A stretch of DNA of 64,000 nt from DOZZ01 sp963792655. Lineage in GTDB: Bacteria; Acidobacteriota; Terriglobia; Bryobacterales; Bryobacteraceae. Shown in pieces: positions 34,910 to 44,014 of the stretch. The stretch's first letter is position 1, and every line of letters starts with the position of its first letter. Position numbers and translations under genes: made by a program. The stretch is taken from the NCBI GenBank assembly GCA_963792655.1, contig CAWBWU010000009.1:62001-126000 (forward strand). Reading direction: 5' to 3'. Under the pieces are notes generated by a model. It did no database searches, was not told the DNA's origin, and worked only from the letters and a program-made list of their open reading frames with translations.

Positions 34910-36267
34910 TTGCGTCTGCCTGGCAAGGCAGTCTGAGCGAACTCGCGGCGGAAATTGTGCAGCAGGCCTGCAAGGCGGGCGCGGAAGATGCCGAGTGCAC
35001 CATCGAAGAGGGTGACGAGTTCTCCGCAAGCGTGCGGCTGGGCGAAGTCGAAACGTTGAAGCAAGCGAGTTCGCGCGGCGCGGGTCTGCGTATTCTCATC
35101 GGGCAACGAACCGGCTCAGCCTATACGTCAGACCTGACCAAAGCCGGTATCGAGCGGCTCACGCGCGGCGCGATGGAATTGGCTTCTGTTACGACGGAAG
35201 ACCCGTTTGCAGGGTTGCCTGACAAAGAGAAGCTCGGCACTTACGACCACGATCTCGGACTCTACTACGCTGACGTCGCACAGCTTGAGACCGACGACAA
35301 AATAGAACAGGCGCGGCGCGCGGAAGCCGCGGCACTCAACGCCGATCCGCGCGTCACCAACTCAGATGGCGGTTCCTACGGTACGCATCTTGGGCGGCGC
35401 GCCTTTGCCAACTCGCGTGGCTTCGCCGCTGAATATCGCACGACCTATTGTTCGTTGAGCGCGGTGCCCATCGCTAAGCAAGGCGACCGCATGGAGCGCG
35501 ACTATTGGTTCAGCACGGCCCGCAATGCCGCAGGCCTTGAGACCCCGGAGTATGTCGGCAAGCGCGCAGCCGAACGTGTTGTGCGGCGGTTAGGCGCAGT
35601 GAAGGTTGAGACGCAGCGCGTGCCCGTCATCTTTGAGCCGCGCGTCGGCCGCTCGCTGCTGCAGCATCTGTTCGAGGCCGTGCAAGGCCGCAACATCTAT
35701 CGCGATGCGTCGTTTCTGGCTGGCCGTCTCGGTGAGCAGGTCGCGTCGGAACATGTCACCTTGATCGATGACGCCACGCTGCCCGGCCTGTTCGGGAGCG
35801 CGCCTTTTGATGATGAAGGCGTGCCGACCAGACGCACGATGGTCATCGAGAAGGGCGTTCTCAGAAGCTATTTGCTCAACACTTATTCGGCGCGCAAGCT
35901 GGGCTTGCAGAGTACGGGCAGCGCGTCGCGGGGAATTACGGGCAACGCGGGCACAGGGCACGGCAATCTCTTTCTCGAACCGGGATCACGCACGCCCGAA
36001 AACCTGATCGCAGGAATTCGCAACGGCTTCTATGTAACGGAGTTGATCGGCTCGGGAGCGAACATCTCGACCGGCGATTACTCCTGCGGCGCGGCCGGCC
36101 TCTGGATCCGTGATGGAGAGCTGACCTTTGCGGTATCTGAAGTGACCATTGCGAGTACGCTTCAGGAGATGTTGAGCGGCCTCGAAGCGGCAAGTGATCT
36201 GGAGTTCCGCGGCTCTGTAGCCGCACCGACAATACTGGTTCAGGAGATGACCGTTGCCGGAAAGTAA
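34906..36267 (+). CDS. tldE: TldE/PmbA subunit
   Basis: A 453-residue partner of TldD. Family segments include CTIEEGDEFSASVRLGEVET, RVGRSLLQHLFEAVQGRNIY and GNLFLEPGSRTPENLIAGI. It lacks the HExxxH motif, as TldE should; it shapes the proteolytic chamber. No natural-product precursor or toxin gene that might be a substrate sits beside it. Its stop overlaps the probable TTG start of the next small gene. Confidence 0.93.
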   Translation: MIASAWQGSLSELAAEIVQQACKAGAEDAECTIEEGDEFSASVRLGEVETLKQASSRGAGLRILIGQRTGSAYTSDLTKAGIERLTRGAMELASVTTEDPFAGLPDKEKLGTYDHDLGLYYADVAQLETDDKIEQARRAEAAALNADPRVTNSDGGSYGTHLGRRAFANSRGFAAEYRTTYCSLSAVPIAKQGDRMERDYWFSTARNAAGLETPEYVGKRAAERVVRRLGAVKVETQRVPVIFEPRVGRSLLQHLFEAVQGRNIYRDASFLAGRLGEQVASEHVTLIDDATLPGLFGSAPFDDEGVPTRRTMVIEKGVLRSYLLNTYSARKLGLQSTGSASRGITGNAGTGHGNLFLEPGSRTPENLIAGIRNGFYVTELIGSGANISTGDYSCGAAGLWIRDGELTFAVSEVTIASTLQEMLSGLEAASDLEFRGSVAAPTILVQEMTVAGK

Positions 36268-36721
36268 GCCCAGGTTTCAAGTGACTGCGCCGGTCCTGGT
36301 GGTCGCTGCCGCGATTCTCGCAGGTCTTGGCGCCGCCGCCTGGATTGCTTATGGCCCCAAGGCTGCACCTACGCCAACGCACGCGCTCACCAATGAGGCA
36401 AAGCAGTATCTTGCGCAGTTGCAGTTGAAAGACGTGAAGATGGAAGCCGCCGAGAGCTATGTGCAATCCCGGTTGGTCGAAATCAGCGGCAACATCATCA
36501 ACAACGGCACGCGCGATGTTTCGTTGATCGAAGTGACCTGCATGTTCCGCAACCCGCAAGGCGAAATTCTGCAGCGCGAGCGCGTCACCGTCGCAGGCGG
36601 ACGCAAGGGCCCGTTACCGCATGGCACTTCAAAACCGTTCCGGCTTGCGTTTGACGATCTCTCGCCCGATTGGAATCAGGCCATGCCCGACCTGGTCATC
36701 GCGGACATCGAATTTCAGTGA
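36254..36721 (+). CDS. Single-pass membrane protein with FxLYD/DUF2393-like domain
   Basis: A 155-residue protein: N-terminal membrane anchor (APVLVVAAAILAGLGAAAWI, about residues 12-32), then an exported beta domain (AESYVQSRLVEISGNIINNG; VSLIEVTCMFRNPQGEILQR; SPDWNQAMPDLVIADIEFQ) resembling the small Ig-like FxLYD/DUF2393 domains. The TTG at 36254 is chosen because AGGAG lies 7 bases before it, inside the end of tldE. Co-transcribed with tldDE; role unknown. Confidence 0.7.
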   Translation: MPESKPRFQVTAPVLVVAAAILAGLGAAAWIAYGPKAAPTPTHALTNEAKQYLAQLQLKDVKMEAAESYVQSRLVEISGNIINNGTRDVSLIEVTCMFRNPQGEILQRERVTVAGGRKGPLPHGTSKPFRLAFDDLSPDWNQAMPDLVIADIEFQ

Positions 36722-36722
36722 T

Positions 36723-37505
36723 ATGAACTGGCGCAAACGCCTCATTGTCGAACCCGGCAAGCAGATTCACCTGAAGCGCTACGACCCCGCGGACACGCTG
36801 GGCATCGACAGCGAGGACGAAATCAAAGATGAGCAGGCCGAGAGTCTGAAAGACCTCGAGCACCTTCAGGAAAAACTTTACGCAGAACACAAGCGGGCAC
36901 TGTTGATCGTTCTGCAAGGCATGGACGCCAGCGGAAAAGATGGCACGGTGAAACACGTGATGAGCGGCGTGAACCCGCAGGGCTGTTCCGTGACCAGTTT
37001 CAAACAGCCGGCTGGCGCCGAACTGGACCACGACTATCTATGGCGCATTCACCAGGCGGTGCCTGCCGCTGGAAAGATCGGTCTATTCAATCGCTCGCAC
37101 TATGAAGACGTGCTGGTGGTGCGCGTTCACGATCTGGTGCCAGCCAAAATCTGGGGCCGCCGTTACGAGCAGATCAACAACTTCGAGGACATGCTCACGC
37201 ACAACGGTGTACACATCTTGAAGTTCTTCCTGCACATCTCGCGCGAAGAACAAGGCCGCCGTTTTCATGAGCGTCAAGCCGACGCGAAGAAGAATTGGAA
37301 GTTCAATCCCGGCGATCTCACCGAGCGCAAATTCTGGGATTCCTACGTGGAAGCTTATGAAGACGCGCTCACACGCTGCAGCACAAAGCGCGCTCCCTGG
37401 TTCATCATCCCGGCGGATCACAAATGGGTGAGAAACCTGGCTATCTCGAGCATCATCGTCGATGAACTGAAGAGCATGAAGATCGTCTACCCGGAAAATC
37501 AGTAG
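36723..37505 (+). CDS. PPK2-family polyphosphate kinase
   Basis: About 260 residues with P-loop kinase fold. Walker A is LQGMDASGKDGTVKHVMSG and the Walker B/lid region is LFNRSHYEDVLVVRVH, both diagnostic of PPK2. The enzyme moves phosphate between inorganic polyphosphate and nucleotides (AMP, ADP or GDP, depending on class). Lack of a tandem domain and the length suggest a one-domain class. It begins 1 base after the stop of the previous gene, so it lies in the tldDE transcript. Confidence 0.9.
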   Translation: MNWRKRLIVEPGKQIHLKRYDPADTLGIDSEDEIKDEQAESLKDLEHLQEKLYAEHKRALLIVLQGMDASGKDGTVKHVMSGVNPQGCSVTSFKQPAGAELDHDYLWRIHQAVPAAGKIGLFNRSHYEDVLVVRVHDLVPAKIWGRRYEQINNFEDMLTHNGVHILKFFLHISREEQGRRFHERQADAKKNWKFNPGDLTERKFWDSYVEAYEDALTRCSTKRAPWFIIPADHKWVRNLAISSIIVDELKSMKIVYPENQ

Positions 37506-37549
37506 AGTTGTAACAGAACTCACGTTTTGCCGCGGCGTATCGGGCGTGC

Positions 37550-37579
37550 TTGTCCTGTAGCTAGGGTGGCCCCTGTATA
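37550..37579 (+). promoter_or_regulatory. Possible promoter of small membrane protein gene
   Basis: TTGTCC (37550-37555) and TGTATA (37574-37579) are 18 bases apart, about 60 bases before the ATG at 37641, in the 135-base gap after ppk2. The match is moderate and no other support is available. Confidence 0.3.
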
Positions 37580-37640
37580 TTTGAAATGTCCGCAGTGGAG
37601 CAAAAGAGTCACAGGACAACATTTTGCCGAGGCCGAACTA

Positions 37641-37967
37641 ATGATCAGCAGTCAGAATGCTCATCGTATCTATTTGGGCGCGGCAGCTATTTCCTGCGGG
37701 TGGGCCATCGTTGCTTACGTGCAACACTGGCCTCTGGTCTATCTGCTCGGTGAGCTCGGTTTTGCGGGACTGATGTTACTAGTCTGGCTGGTGTCGCTCG
37801 AGCGCCAACACAATGCCGTGCGGCGGGCTGAACGCAAATCGGCGGAATCTATTTACCGCGAACGGAAAAAGTCGCGGCAAGTTGCTGTGACTCCGCGCGC
37901 CATCGGCGCGAGTGCCTCGGGCGAACGCCAAACTGGTAACCAGAGCAGCACCATCATCTCCAGATAG
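37641..37967 (+). CDS. Small two-span membrane protein
   Basis: A 108-residue protein with two hydrophobic helices (IYLGAAAISCGWAIVAYV; VYLLGELGFAGLMLLVWLV) followed by a very basic cytoplasmic tail (RRAERKSAESIYRERKKSR) and a polar end. The frame is open to 37527, but the ATG at 37641 gives a better membrane protein. I recognise no family. It lies between ppk2 and the exported dehydrogenase. Confidence 0.55.
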   Translation: MISSQNAHRIYLGAAAISCGWAIVAYVQHWPLVYLLGELGFAGLMLLVWLVSLERQHNAVRRAERKSAESIYRERKKSRQVAVTPRAIGASASGERQTGNQSSTIISR

Positions 37968-38009
37968 TCTGGCAAGCGGGTAAATGGAGGCGGTGATATC
38001 CTCCTAGCC

Positions 38010-39098
38010 ATGCCCGCGTCTCGTGTTTCACGCCGATTGTTTCTGGCTGCATCGAGTGCTGCGCCGCTCTCTGCAAACGAACCTGTAGTGCAACTGCCTG
38101 TTTTGATGAGCACCGCGAAAGCTGAAGGCTCACCGCTGCGCGTGGTGTCCTTTTCAGCATTGCGTCCAGCAGAAATTGCGGTGTTGAAGGCAGCAGTGCC
38201 AAGTCTTGAATACTCGTACTGTTCGTGGCGCGATGCGGACCGCGCAAGCAAAGTGCGGGACGCCGAGGTAATCATCGGCGAACCATCCGGCGACATACTC
38301 AAAGCCGCGCCGAAACTGAAGTGGGTGCAGTATGGCGGCGCCGGCATGGAAGGACTCGACCCCGAGCTGCGCGACAGCCCGATCGTAGTGACGAACTGCG
38401 CGCGCATCTTTGCGCCGGGTATCACTGAGACAGGCATGGGCATGCTGCTGAGCCTCACGCGCGGCATCAGCAAGTACTACATGCCGCAGTTCGCAAAGCA
38501 TCAGATGCGGCCCGTCGGCACCCCGCAGTCGAACGACTACTCCGAACTCGGTGGCAAGACCATGGTCATCGCCGGCTTCGGCGGCATCGGCAGCACCATG
38601 GCACGCCGCGCACACTACGGGTTCGACATGCGGGTCCTTGCGACTGATGCCAAGCCGCTCGCCAAGCCCGAGTATCTGGCGGAGCTGCATGACCCCACCG
38701 CTTTTGAAAAGCTTGTGCCGCAAGCCGACGTGCTCGTAACTGCAGCGCCGCTGACGCAGCAGACGCGCCGCATGGTGAACGATCGCGTGCTGCGATCGAT
38801 GAAGAAGACGGCGTACTATCTCGCGCTCTCGCGTGGCGGCTTGTTCGACGACATGGCGCTGGTCAGCGCTCTCAAAGAAGGCCGCATCGCCGGTGCCGGC
38901 CTCGATGTGTTTCCAGTCGAGCCGCCGCCGTCCGATCACCCGATCTTCGATTGTCCAAACGTTGTTATGACTGCCCACACCTCCGGCTGGGGCCCGGAAC
39001 GCCAGGCGCGCCTGATCGATTTCTACGCCGAAAACCTGCGCCGGTACAGTGAAGGGCTGCCGCTGATCAATGTGGTCGACAAACAGCGCGGCTACTAA
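38010..39098 (+). CDS. Tat-exported D-2-hydroxyacid dehydrogenase-like protein
   Basis: A 362-residue protein of the D-isomer 2-hydroxyacid dehydrogenase family. The nucleotide motif is VIAGFGGIGSTMARRAHYG; catalytic residues are present as R in LALSRGGLFD, E in FPVEPPPSDHPIF and H in MTAHTSGWG. The N-terminus SRRLFLAASSAAPL resembles a twin-arginine signal, so the folded holoenzyme may be exported with its NAD(P), which is unusual for this family. Upstream, GGAGG (about 37986) faces CCTCC in a possible hairpin. Substrate unknown. Confidence 0.82.
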   Translation: MPASRVSRRLFLAASSAAPLSANEPVVQLPVLMSTAKAEGSPLRVVSFSALRPAEIAVLKAAVPSLEYSYCSWRDADRASKVRDAEVIIGEPSGDILKAAPKLKWVQYGGAGMEGLDPELRDSPIVVTNCARIFAPGITETGMGMLLSLTRGISKYYMPQFAKHQMRPVGTPQSNDYSELGGKTMVIAGFGGIGSTMARRAHYGFDMRVLATDAKPLAKPEYLAELHDPTAFEKLVPQADVLVTAAPLTQQTRRMVNDRVLRSMKKTAYYLALSRGGLFDDMALVSALKEGRIAGAGLDVFPVEPPPSDHPIFDCPNVVMTAHTSGWGPERQARLIDFYAENLRRYSEGLPLINVVDKQRGY

Positions 39099-39154
39099 AA
39101 TTATTTCGTTTCGCCCTGCGCAATCCCGCCGTTTGCCGCGTCTAATGTTCAACC

Positions 39155-40174
39155 GTGTGCGCGCAACCTAAACTTACGCCATCCCTGTTGGCTGCCATCC
39201 TTGCCGCCGGTTGCTCGCGGCCTGCGCCCAAGCAGGAGGTGATCGCCGTTCCTGCCGCTTACGTGGAGACCGCTGCTCCCCATGTACGCGCTACCGGCAC
39301 CATCCAGGCGCTGCGCTCCGTGAGTGTGCAAGTGCCGCGCATTAGCCGGATGCAGGGGAACCTCACCGTAACGAAGTTGGTCAGCAACGGTACTGTGGTG
39401 AAGCCCGGCGATGTGCTCGCAGAATTCGATCGCACGGCGCAGGTCAAAGCGGCGCGTGATGCTTCTGCAAAGTATGACGACCTTACTCATCAGGTGGATC
39501 AAAAGGCAGCCGAGCACCAGAGCAACGCGGCCAAGCGCGCTTTCGATATGGCGCAAGCCGAAGCGGACTTGAGCAAAGCACGATTGGAGTTACGCAAGGG
39601 CGCGGTACTGAGCGAGATCGATCGTCAAAAAGCCGACGAGAATCTGAAAAACGCCGAAGCGCACGTCGCCAGTCTGAAGTCATCAACGGCCGCACACGAG
39701 CGTGCCGAAGCCGCGGAGTTGCAGGTCCTGAAACTGCAGGCGAGCCGGCAGAAGCTGACCTTCGACCGGTTGCAAGGCGATTCCGATAAATTGGTTTTGC
39801 GCGCCCCCATTCCGGGGATGATCGCGCTCCAAAATATCTGGCGCCAAGGCTCCATGGGGCACGCGCAGGAAGGTGACTCGGTGTGGGGCGGCAGTCCGCT
39901 GCTCCGGCTCTTTGACACCTCAAGCATGGTGCTGCAACTTTCGGTGAGCGAAACAGATGGCGCGATCCTTCAGCCGGGAGCCAAGGCCCGAGTGCATCTC
40001 GATGCGTACCCTGACCTTAACTTCACTGCGCATTTTGATTCAGCCAGCCCGGTCGCCTCAGCCGGTATGGATAGCCCGATCAAGACCTTCACGGCGCGCT
40101 TCATTTTCGATCAGCGCGATCCGCACCTGCTTCCCGATCTTGCAGCCGCGGCCGATGTGGAGTTGAACCGGTGA
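39155..40174 (+). CDS. HlyD-type periplasmic adaptor lipoprotein (adaptor 1)
   Basis: A 339-residue membrane fusion protein. The N-terminus PSLLAAILAAGCSRPAPK has a lipobox (LAAGC), so it is anchored by lipid. A barrel-sandwich half (ATGTIQALRSVSVQVPRISR; NGTVVKPGDVLAEFD) is followed by a coiled-coil hairpin (FDMAQAEADLSKARLELRKG) and a second barrel part. It should connect an inner-membrane pump to TolC. First of five overlapping genes; start is a GTG. Confidence 0.85.
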   Translation: MCAQPKLTPSLLAAILAAGCSRPAPKQEVIAVPAAYVETAAPHVRATGTIQALRSVSVQVPRISRMQGNLTVTKLVSNGTVVKPGDVLAEFDRTAQVKAARDASAKYDDLTHQVDQKAAEHQSNAAKRAFDMAQAEADLSKARLELRKGAVLSEIDRQKADENLKNAEAHVASLKSSTAAHERAEAAELQVLKLQASRQKLTFDRLQGDSDKLVLRAPIPGMIALQNIWRQGSMGHAQEGDSVWGGSPLLRLFDTSSMVLQLSVSETDGAILQPGAKARVHLDAYPDLNFTAHFDSASPVASAGMDSPIKTFTARFIFDQRDPHLLPDLAAAADVELNR

Positions 40175-41406
40175 AGAAGAAATCCCGCATCGCCTTCGCC
40201 GTCACCGTGCTGGCCGTTGCGATCGCGGGAATCGTACTGTTCCGGATGCGACACGCCGAAGCCTCCACCGCGTTACCCACGGCGAATGCGCGCCAGGGTG
40301 AATTCCTGGTGTTAGTCCGATTTCGCGGCGAACTCATGGCGCGCAAGTCAGTGCAGATCAACGCACCGGCGGATGTGCCCGATCTTCAAATTGTCTGGCT
40401 CGCTCCATCCGGCAGCGAAGTCACGCCCGGGCAAACCATCATCCGGTTTGATCCCAGCGCGGCGATGGAACAGGTCAACACACATACAGCGGCGTTACAT
40501 TCCGCCGATGCCAATCTCGAGCAGGCGTTAGCGCAGGCTCGCATCACAGCCGAGAAGGACAAGCTGGATCTGGCGACCGCCCGCTACGAATTAGAGAAGG
40601 CTCGCCTGGAAGCCTCCAAGCAAAGCATTGTGAGCGCGATCCAGGGCGAGGAAAGCAAAATTGATTCAGGCGTCGCCGAGCGCAAAGTGAACGTGCAGGA
40701 GGCGACAAACAATCTGCACTCGACGTCGGACCAGGCCAAGATCGCATCGCTGACGCGTCTGCGCGATCAGGAGAAGCACGAACTGGCCATCACCAACGAT
40801 CAGTTGGCTCACATGGAAGTGAAGAGTCCGGGCAGCGGAGTCATTTCATACCTCAACAACTACTCGCAGGGCTGGATGAATGCGCAGGCGTACAAAGTGG
40901 GCGATCATGCGCCGCCTGGCGCGGGCCTCGCCGAGATACCGGACTTATCGACGATCACGATGGAGAGCAAGGTGGATGAAGTCGATCGCGGCCGCATCTC
41001 GCTGAACGATCAGGTGCTCGTGCACATCGACGCCTTCCCGGAGAAGACCTGGACAGCCAAACTGGTCGCGGTCTCACCGCTCACGGAGCAGACCTTCGAA
41101 TGGCCGCCATCCAGTAACTTCAGAAGCTACGCCGCGCTCGATGCGCCGGACAAACGCTTGCGGCCCGCCATGAACGCGAGTTCGGACGTAGTGATTGCGC
41201 GCATACCCAATGCAGTCAGCATCCCGGCGAAAGCCCTGTTCACGGCGCAAGGCAAACCGATTGTGTACGTAAAAGCGGCCACAGGATTTGAGCCGCGAAT
41301 CGTTGAGGTGCAGGCGCGCAACACAGATGACATTGCTGTAAAAGGCATCCGCGGAGGAGCGACGGTCGCTCTGGCTGAGCCCGTGCAGGAGGGCAAACAG
41401 AAATGA
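40171..41406 (+). CDS. HlyD-type periplasmic adaptor (adaptor 2)
   Basis: A 411-residue adaptor with an N-terminal membrane anchor (RIAFAVTVLAVAIAGIVLF). Elements: NAPADVPDLQIVWLAPSGSE, a long coiled coil (LEQALAQARITAEKDKLDLA through KIASLTRLRDQEKHELAITN), the lipoyl-like return strand and a beta-barrel domain. It overlaps adaptor 1 and adaptor 3 by four bases each, so the three are made together and may assemble as a mixed ring. Confidence 0.85.
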   Translation: MKKKSRIAFAVTVLAVAIAGIVLFRMRHAEASTALPTANARQGEFLVLVRFRGELMARKSVQINAPADVPDLQIVWLAPSGSEVTPGQTIIRFDPSAAMEQVNTHTAALHSADANLEQALAQARITAEKDKLDLATARYELEKARLEASKQSIVSAIQGEESKIDSGVAERKVNVQEATNNLHSTSDQAKIASLTRLRDQEKHELAITNDQLAHMEVKSPGSGVISYLNNYSQGWMNAQAYKVGDHAPPGAGLAEIPDLSTITMESKVDEVDRGRISLNDQVLVHIDAFPEKTWTAKLVAVSPLTEQTFEWPPSSNFRSYAALDAPDKRLRPAMNASSDVVIARIPNAVSIPAKALFTAQGKPIVYVKAATGFEPRIVEVQARNTDDIAVKGIRGGATVALAEPVQEGKQK

Positions 41407-42767
41407 TCGCTGGGCGTGAAGTGCCTCATTCTGCTGCACCGCCCGTTCTCGCTCCCGTGAAGAAACGCCCACACCAGGGCCGAAAGCGCATGGTGAAGGT
41501 TGCGATTGGGATCGTTCTGCTGCTGCTGATTGCGGGAGTCGCATGGGGAGCACTGCGGATGTACCGTAACGTCGCACCCGCAACTGCTACGGTCGAAGTT
41601 CCAACGACTCGTGTGAAGCGGAGCAATCTTACGATGACCGTCTCCGCACGCGGCGCATTGCGCGGCGGCAACTCCGAGATGATGACTGCTCCACTCACCG
41701 GCGGCGGCGAAATGCACATCACCGGCCTGCGCAAGACAGGCGAACTGGTGAAGGCCGGCGAGACCGTTGTTGAGTTCGACGCAAGCGAGCAGGAATACAA
41801 AGTCAAAGAAGCGCAATCCGATCTCGCCGAGAACAAGTTGAAAGTAGAGCAGGCCGAAGCGCAAGCAGCCGCCGACTCCGAAGAAGCACGTTTCGCGTTG
41901 CAGAAGGCCGAGTCCGATGTGCGTCTGGCGCAATTGGATGTTCGCAAAAATCCAACGCTGCCGGCGATCGTCGCCAAGCAGAATATTCTGGCGCTGCAAG
42001 CGATGCAGGATCGCGAAGTGCAGCTACGCCGCGATGTAGAAAACCGCACGGCCACTAACTCCGCCGCCATCGCAGTGCAAAAGGCAGCGGTCAAAAAGTC
42101 TGAGATCGAGCTGCAGACGGCGCAGAAGAACATGACGTCTCTCGCGCTGCGAGCGAAGCGTCCGGGCTATGTTGCGATCAAGCAGAATATGTCGGGCAAT
42201 TTCTTCTTCAGCGGCATGTCGCTTCCCGATTACCAGATTGGCGATTCCGTGCGAGGCGGAATGGCGGTCGCTGAAATACCCGATCTATCGAGCTGGGAAG
42301 TGAGTGCGCAGTTTGGCGAGTTAGATCGCGGACATATCTCACCCGGCCAGAAGGTGGGAATCAACGTCATTGCGTTGCCGGATCGTAAGTTTACCGGCAG
42401 CATCGCGGACCTTGGCGGCACCACCGGTTCCCCTTGGAATCGTCGCTTTGAGACGAAGATTCACCTGGACAATCCCGCGCCTGAGCTACGGCCCGGCATG
42501 AGCGTGCAGGTTCTCGTAACAACGGACACGTTGCCGAACGCATTGTGGCTACCCGCGCAGGCTCTCTTCGAGGCCGGTAACCGGACGTTCGTTTACGTGC
42601 CGGGTGGAAACGGATTCGTCGCCAAAGACGTTACGCTTGTCCGCCGCAGCGAAAGCCAGGTTGTGATCAGTGGCCTGGCAGAAGGTCAGGAGGTAGCGCT
42701 CTCCGATCCAGAGCAGGCCACGCGCAAGAAAGATGTTGGGTCGAAGGGGCCGGCACTTCCCAAGTGA
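41403..42767 (+). CDS. HlyD-type periplasmic adaptor (adaptor 3)
   Basis: A 454-residue adaptor. After a basic, proline-rich N-terminus of about 30 residues comes a membrane anchor (KVAIGIVLLLLIAGVAWGAL), then lipoyl-like strands (LTGGGEMHITGLRKTGELVK), coiled coil (LAENKLKVEQAEAQAAADSE), and barrel domain (PALRPGMSVQVLV-like segment ELRPGMSVQVLV). It overlaps the permease gene by four bases (GTGA). Third consecutive paralogue; sequence differs clearly from the other two, so this is not a recent duplication. Confidence 0.85.
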   Translation: MIAGREVPHSAAPPVLAPVKKRPHQGRKRMVKVAIGIVLLLLIAGVAWGALRMYRNVAPATATVEVPTTRVKRSNLTMTVSARGALRGGNSEMMTAPLTGGGEMHITGLRKTGELVKAGETVVEFDASEQEYKVKEAQSDLAENKLKVEQAEAQAAADSEEARFALQKAESDVRLAQLDVRKNPTLPAIVAKQNILALQAMQDREVQLRRDVENRTATNSAAIAVQKAAVKKSEIELQTAQKNMTSLALRAKRPGYVAIKQNMSGNFFFSGMSLPDYQIGDSVRGGMAVAEIPDLSSWEVSAQFGELDRGHISPGQKVGINVIALPDRKFTGSIADLGGTTGSPWNRRFETKIHLDNPAPELRPGMSVQVLVTTDTLPNALWLPAQALFEAGNRTFVYVPGGNGFVAKDVTLVRRSESQVVISGLAEGQEVALSDPEQATRKKDVGSKGPALPK

Positions 42768-44014
42768 GAGCGCTCTTCTCCGATCTGATGCTGGCCGTGC
42801 AGAACCTGCTGAGCCAGAAAACGCGGACGGTCCTGACCGCGCTCGGAATCATCTTCGGAGTAGGCGCCGTCATCGGAATGCTGGCAATCGGCGCCGGTGC
42901 GCGCGAAGAGTCGTTGCGCTTCATCGAACAGCTTGGCGTACGCAACATTTTGGTTGAGTCGCGTTCTGCAACCAGCGATGGCGAGTTACAACAGCGCCGG
43001 CGTTCCTCGCCCGGTTTGAACGATCGCGACGTGCGCATCATTGAAGCCAATCTCGATTCACTGAATTTGGTGTCGGCGCGTAAGCGGCTGCAGCCATCGA
43101 AGGTCTTGCCCAAGCCGGCGCGCGACACGCCTTCTCTGTTTGGCGTACGTCCCGCATATTCGCAAATTCACAACTTCAAACTGCAGGAGGGCGCATTCTT
43201 CACGGCTGACGACGACCGGCGCAGCACTGCAGTGTGCGTGCTCGGGGAGACCGCCAAGGTTGGTTTGCTCGGGTACGGAAAGGCGCTCGGAAGATTCATC
43301 AAGGTGAACGACACATGGTTGCGTGTCGTCGGCGTGTTGAACAGCCAGATCGCGTCCGGTTCGCAGAACCTCGCTACTGCGCCGAGCGATGCAAACAACA
43401 TCATTTATATTCCGATCAACACGTTTCAATATCGCTTCTGGGACATGGGCGGGGGCGGCCTCAAGGACGAGCTGGATGGCGTAGATATTCAACTGAAGCT
43501 CGGAGCCGATAGCGTTGCTGCGGCCAAGGTGGTTGTCGCGATCTTGAACTCCACGCACCACAACACGCAGGATTTCTCGGTGACGATTCCTGCGGAACTC
43601 CTGGCGCAACAACAACGCAGTCAGATCATCTTCACTTACGTGATGGTCGCGATTGCCGCGATCTCGCTGTTGGTCGGCGGTATCGGAATTATGAACATCG
43701 TGCTCGCGACGGTGCTTGAGCGCACTCGCGAAATTGGCATCCGGCGCGCCATCGGCGCCAGGCGAGCCGACATCGTGCGTCAATTCCTGATGGAGTCGGT
43801 GCTCATCTCGGTGGGTGGTGGTCTGGTGGGTATTGGCTGTGGATACTTCCTTAGCTGGTTGATCGCGACCTCGGCCGAATGGAAGACCATCGTCACCACG
43901 TCATCCATCGTGATTGCTTTCGGAGTGTCGGTAGTGGTCGGCGTGGTCTTCGGCATTTACCCGGCGCTCAAAGCATCGCGAATCGACCCGATCGAGGCTC
44001 TTCGTTATGAATAG
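42764..44014 (+). CDS. MacB/FtsX-type ABC transporter permease without ATPase domain
   Basis: A 416-residue permease with four membrane helices: one near the N-terminus (VLTALGIIFGVGAVIGMLAI), a large periplasmic domain (about residues 50-275), and three near the C-terminus (IIFTYVMVAIAAISLLVGGI and later spans), with the FtsX signature TREIGIRRAIGARRADIVRQ and YPALKASRIDPIEALRYE at the end. This is the membrane half of MacB-type export systems. No ATP-binding domain is fused or encoded nearby; it must borrow one. Overlaps TolC gene by 8 bases. Confidence 0.88.
   Translation: MRALFSDLMLAVQNLLSQKTRTVLTALGIIFGVGAVIGMLAIGAGAREESLRFIEQLGVRNILVESRSATSDGELQQRRRSSPGLNDRDVRIIEANLDSLNLVSARKRLQPSKVLPKPARDTPSLFGVRPAYSQIHNFKLQEGAFFTADDDRRSTAVCVLGETAKVGLLGYGKALGRFIKVNDTWLRVVGVLNSQIASGSQNLATAPSDANNIIYIPINTFQYRFWDMGGGGLKDELDGVDIQLKLGADSVAAAKVVVAILNSTHHNTQDFSVTIPAELLAQQQRSQIIFTYVMVAIAAISLLVGGIGIMNIVLATVLERTREIGIRRAIGARRADIVRQFLMESVLISVGGGLVGIGCGYFLSWLIATSAEWKTIVTTSSIVIAFGVSVVVGVVFGIYPALKASRIDPIEALRYE

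Noticed and set aside
33533..35029. 498-codon minus-strand open frame
   Set aside because: It mirrors the real tldD gene on the plus strand; composition is codon-shadow-like and the plus strand has clear family motifs.
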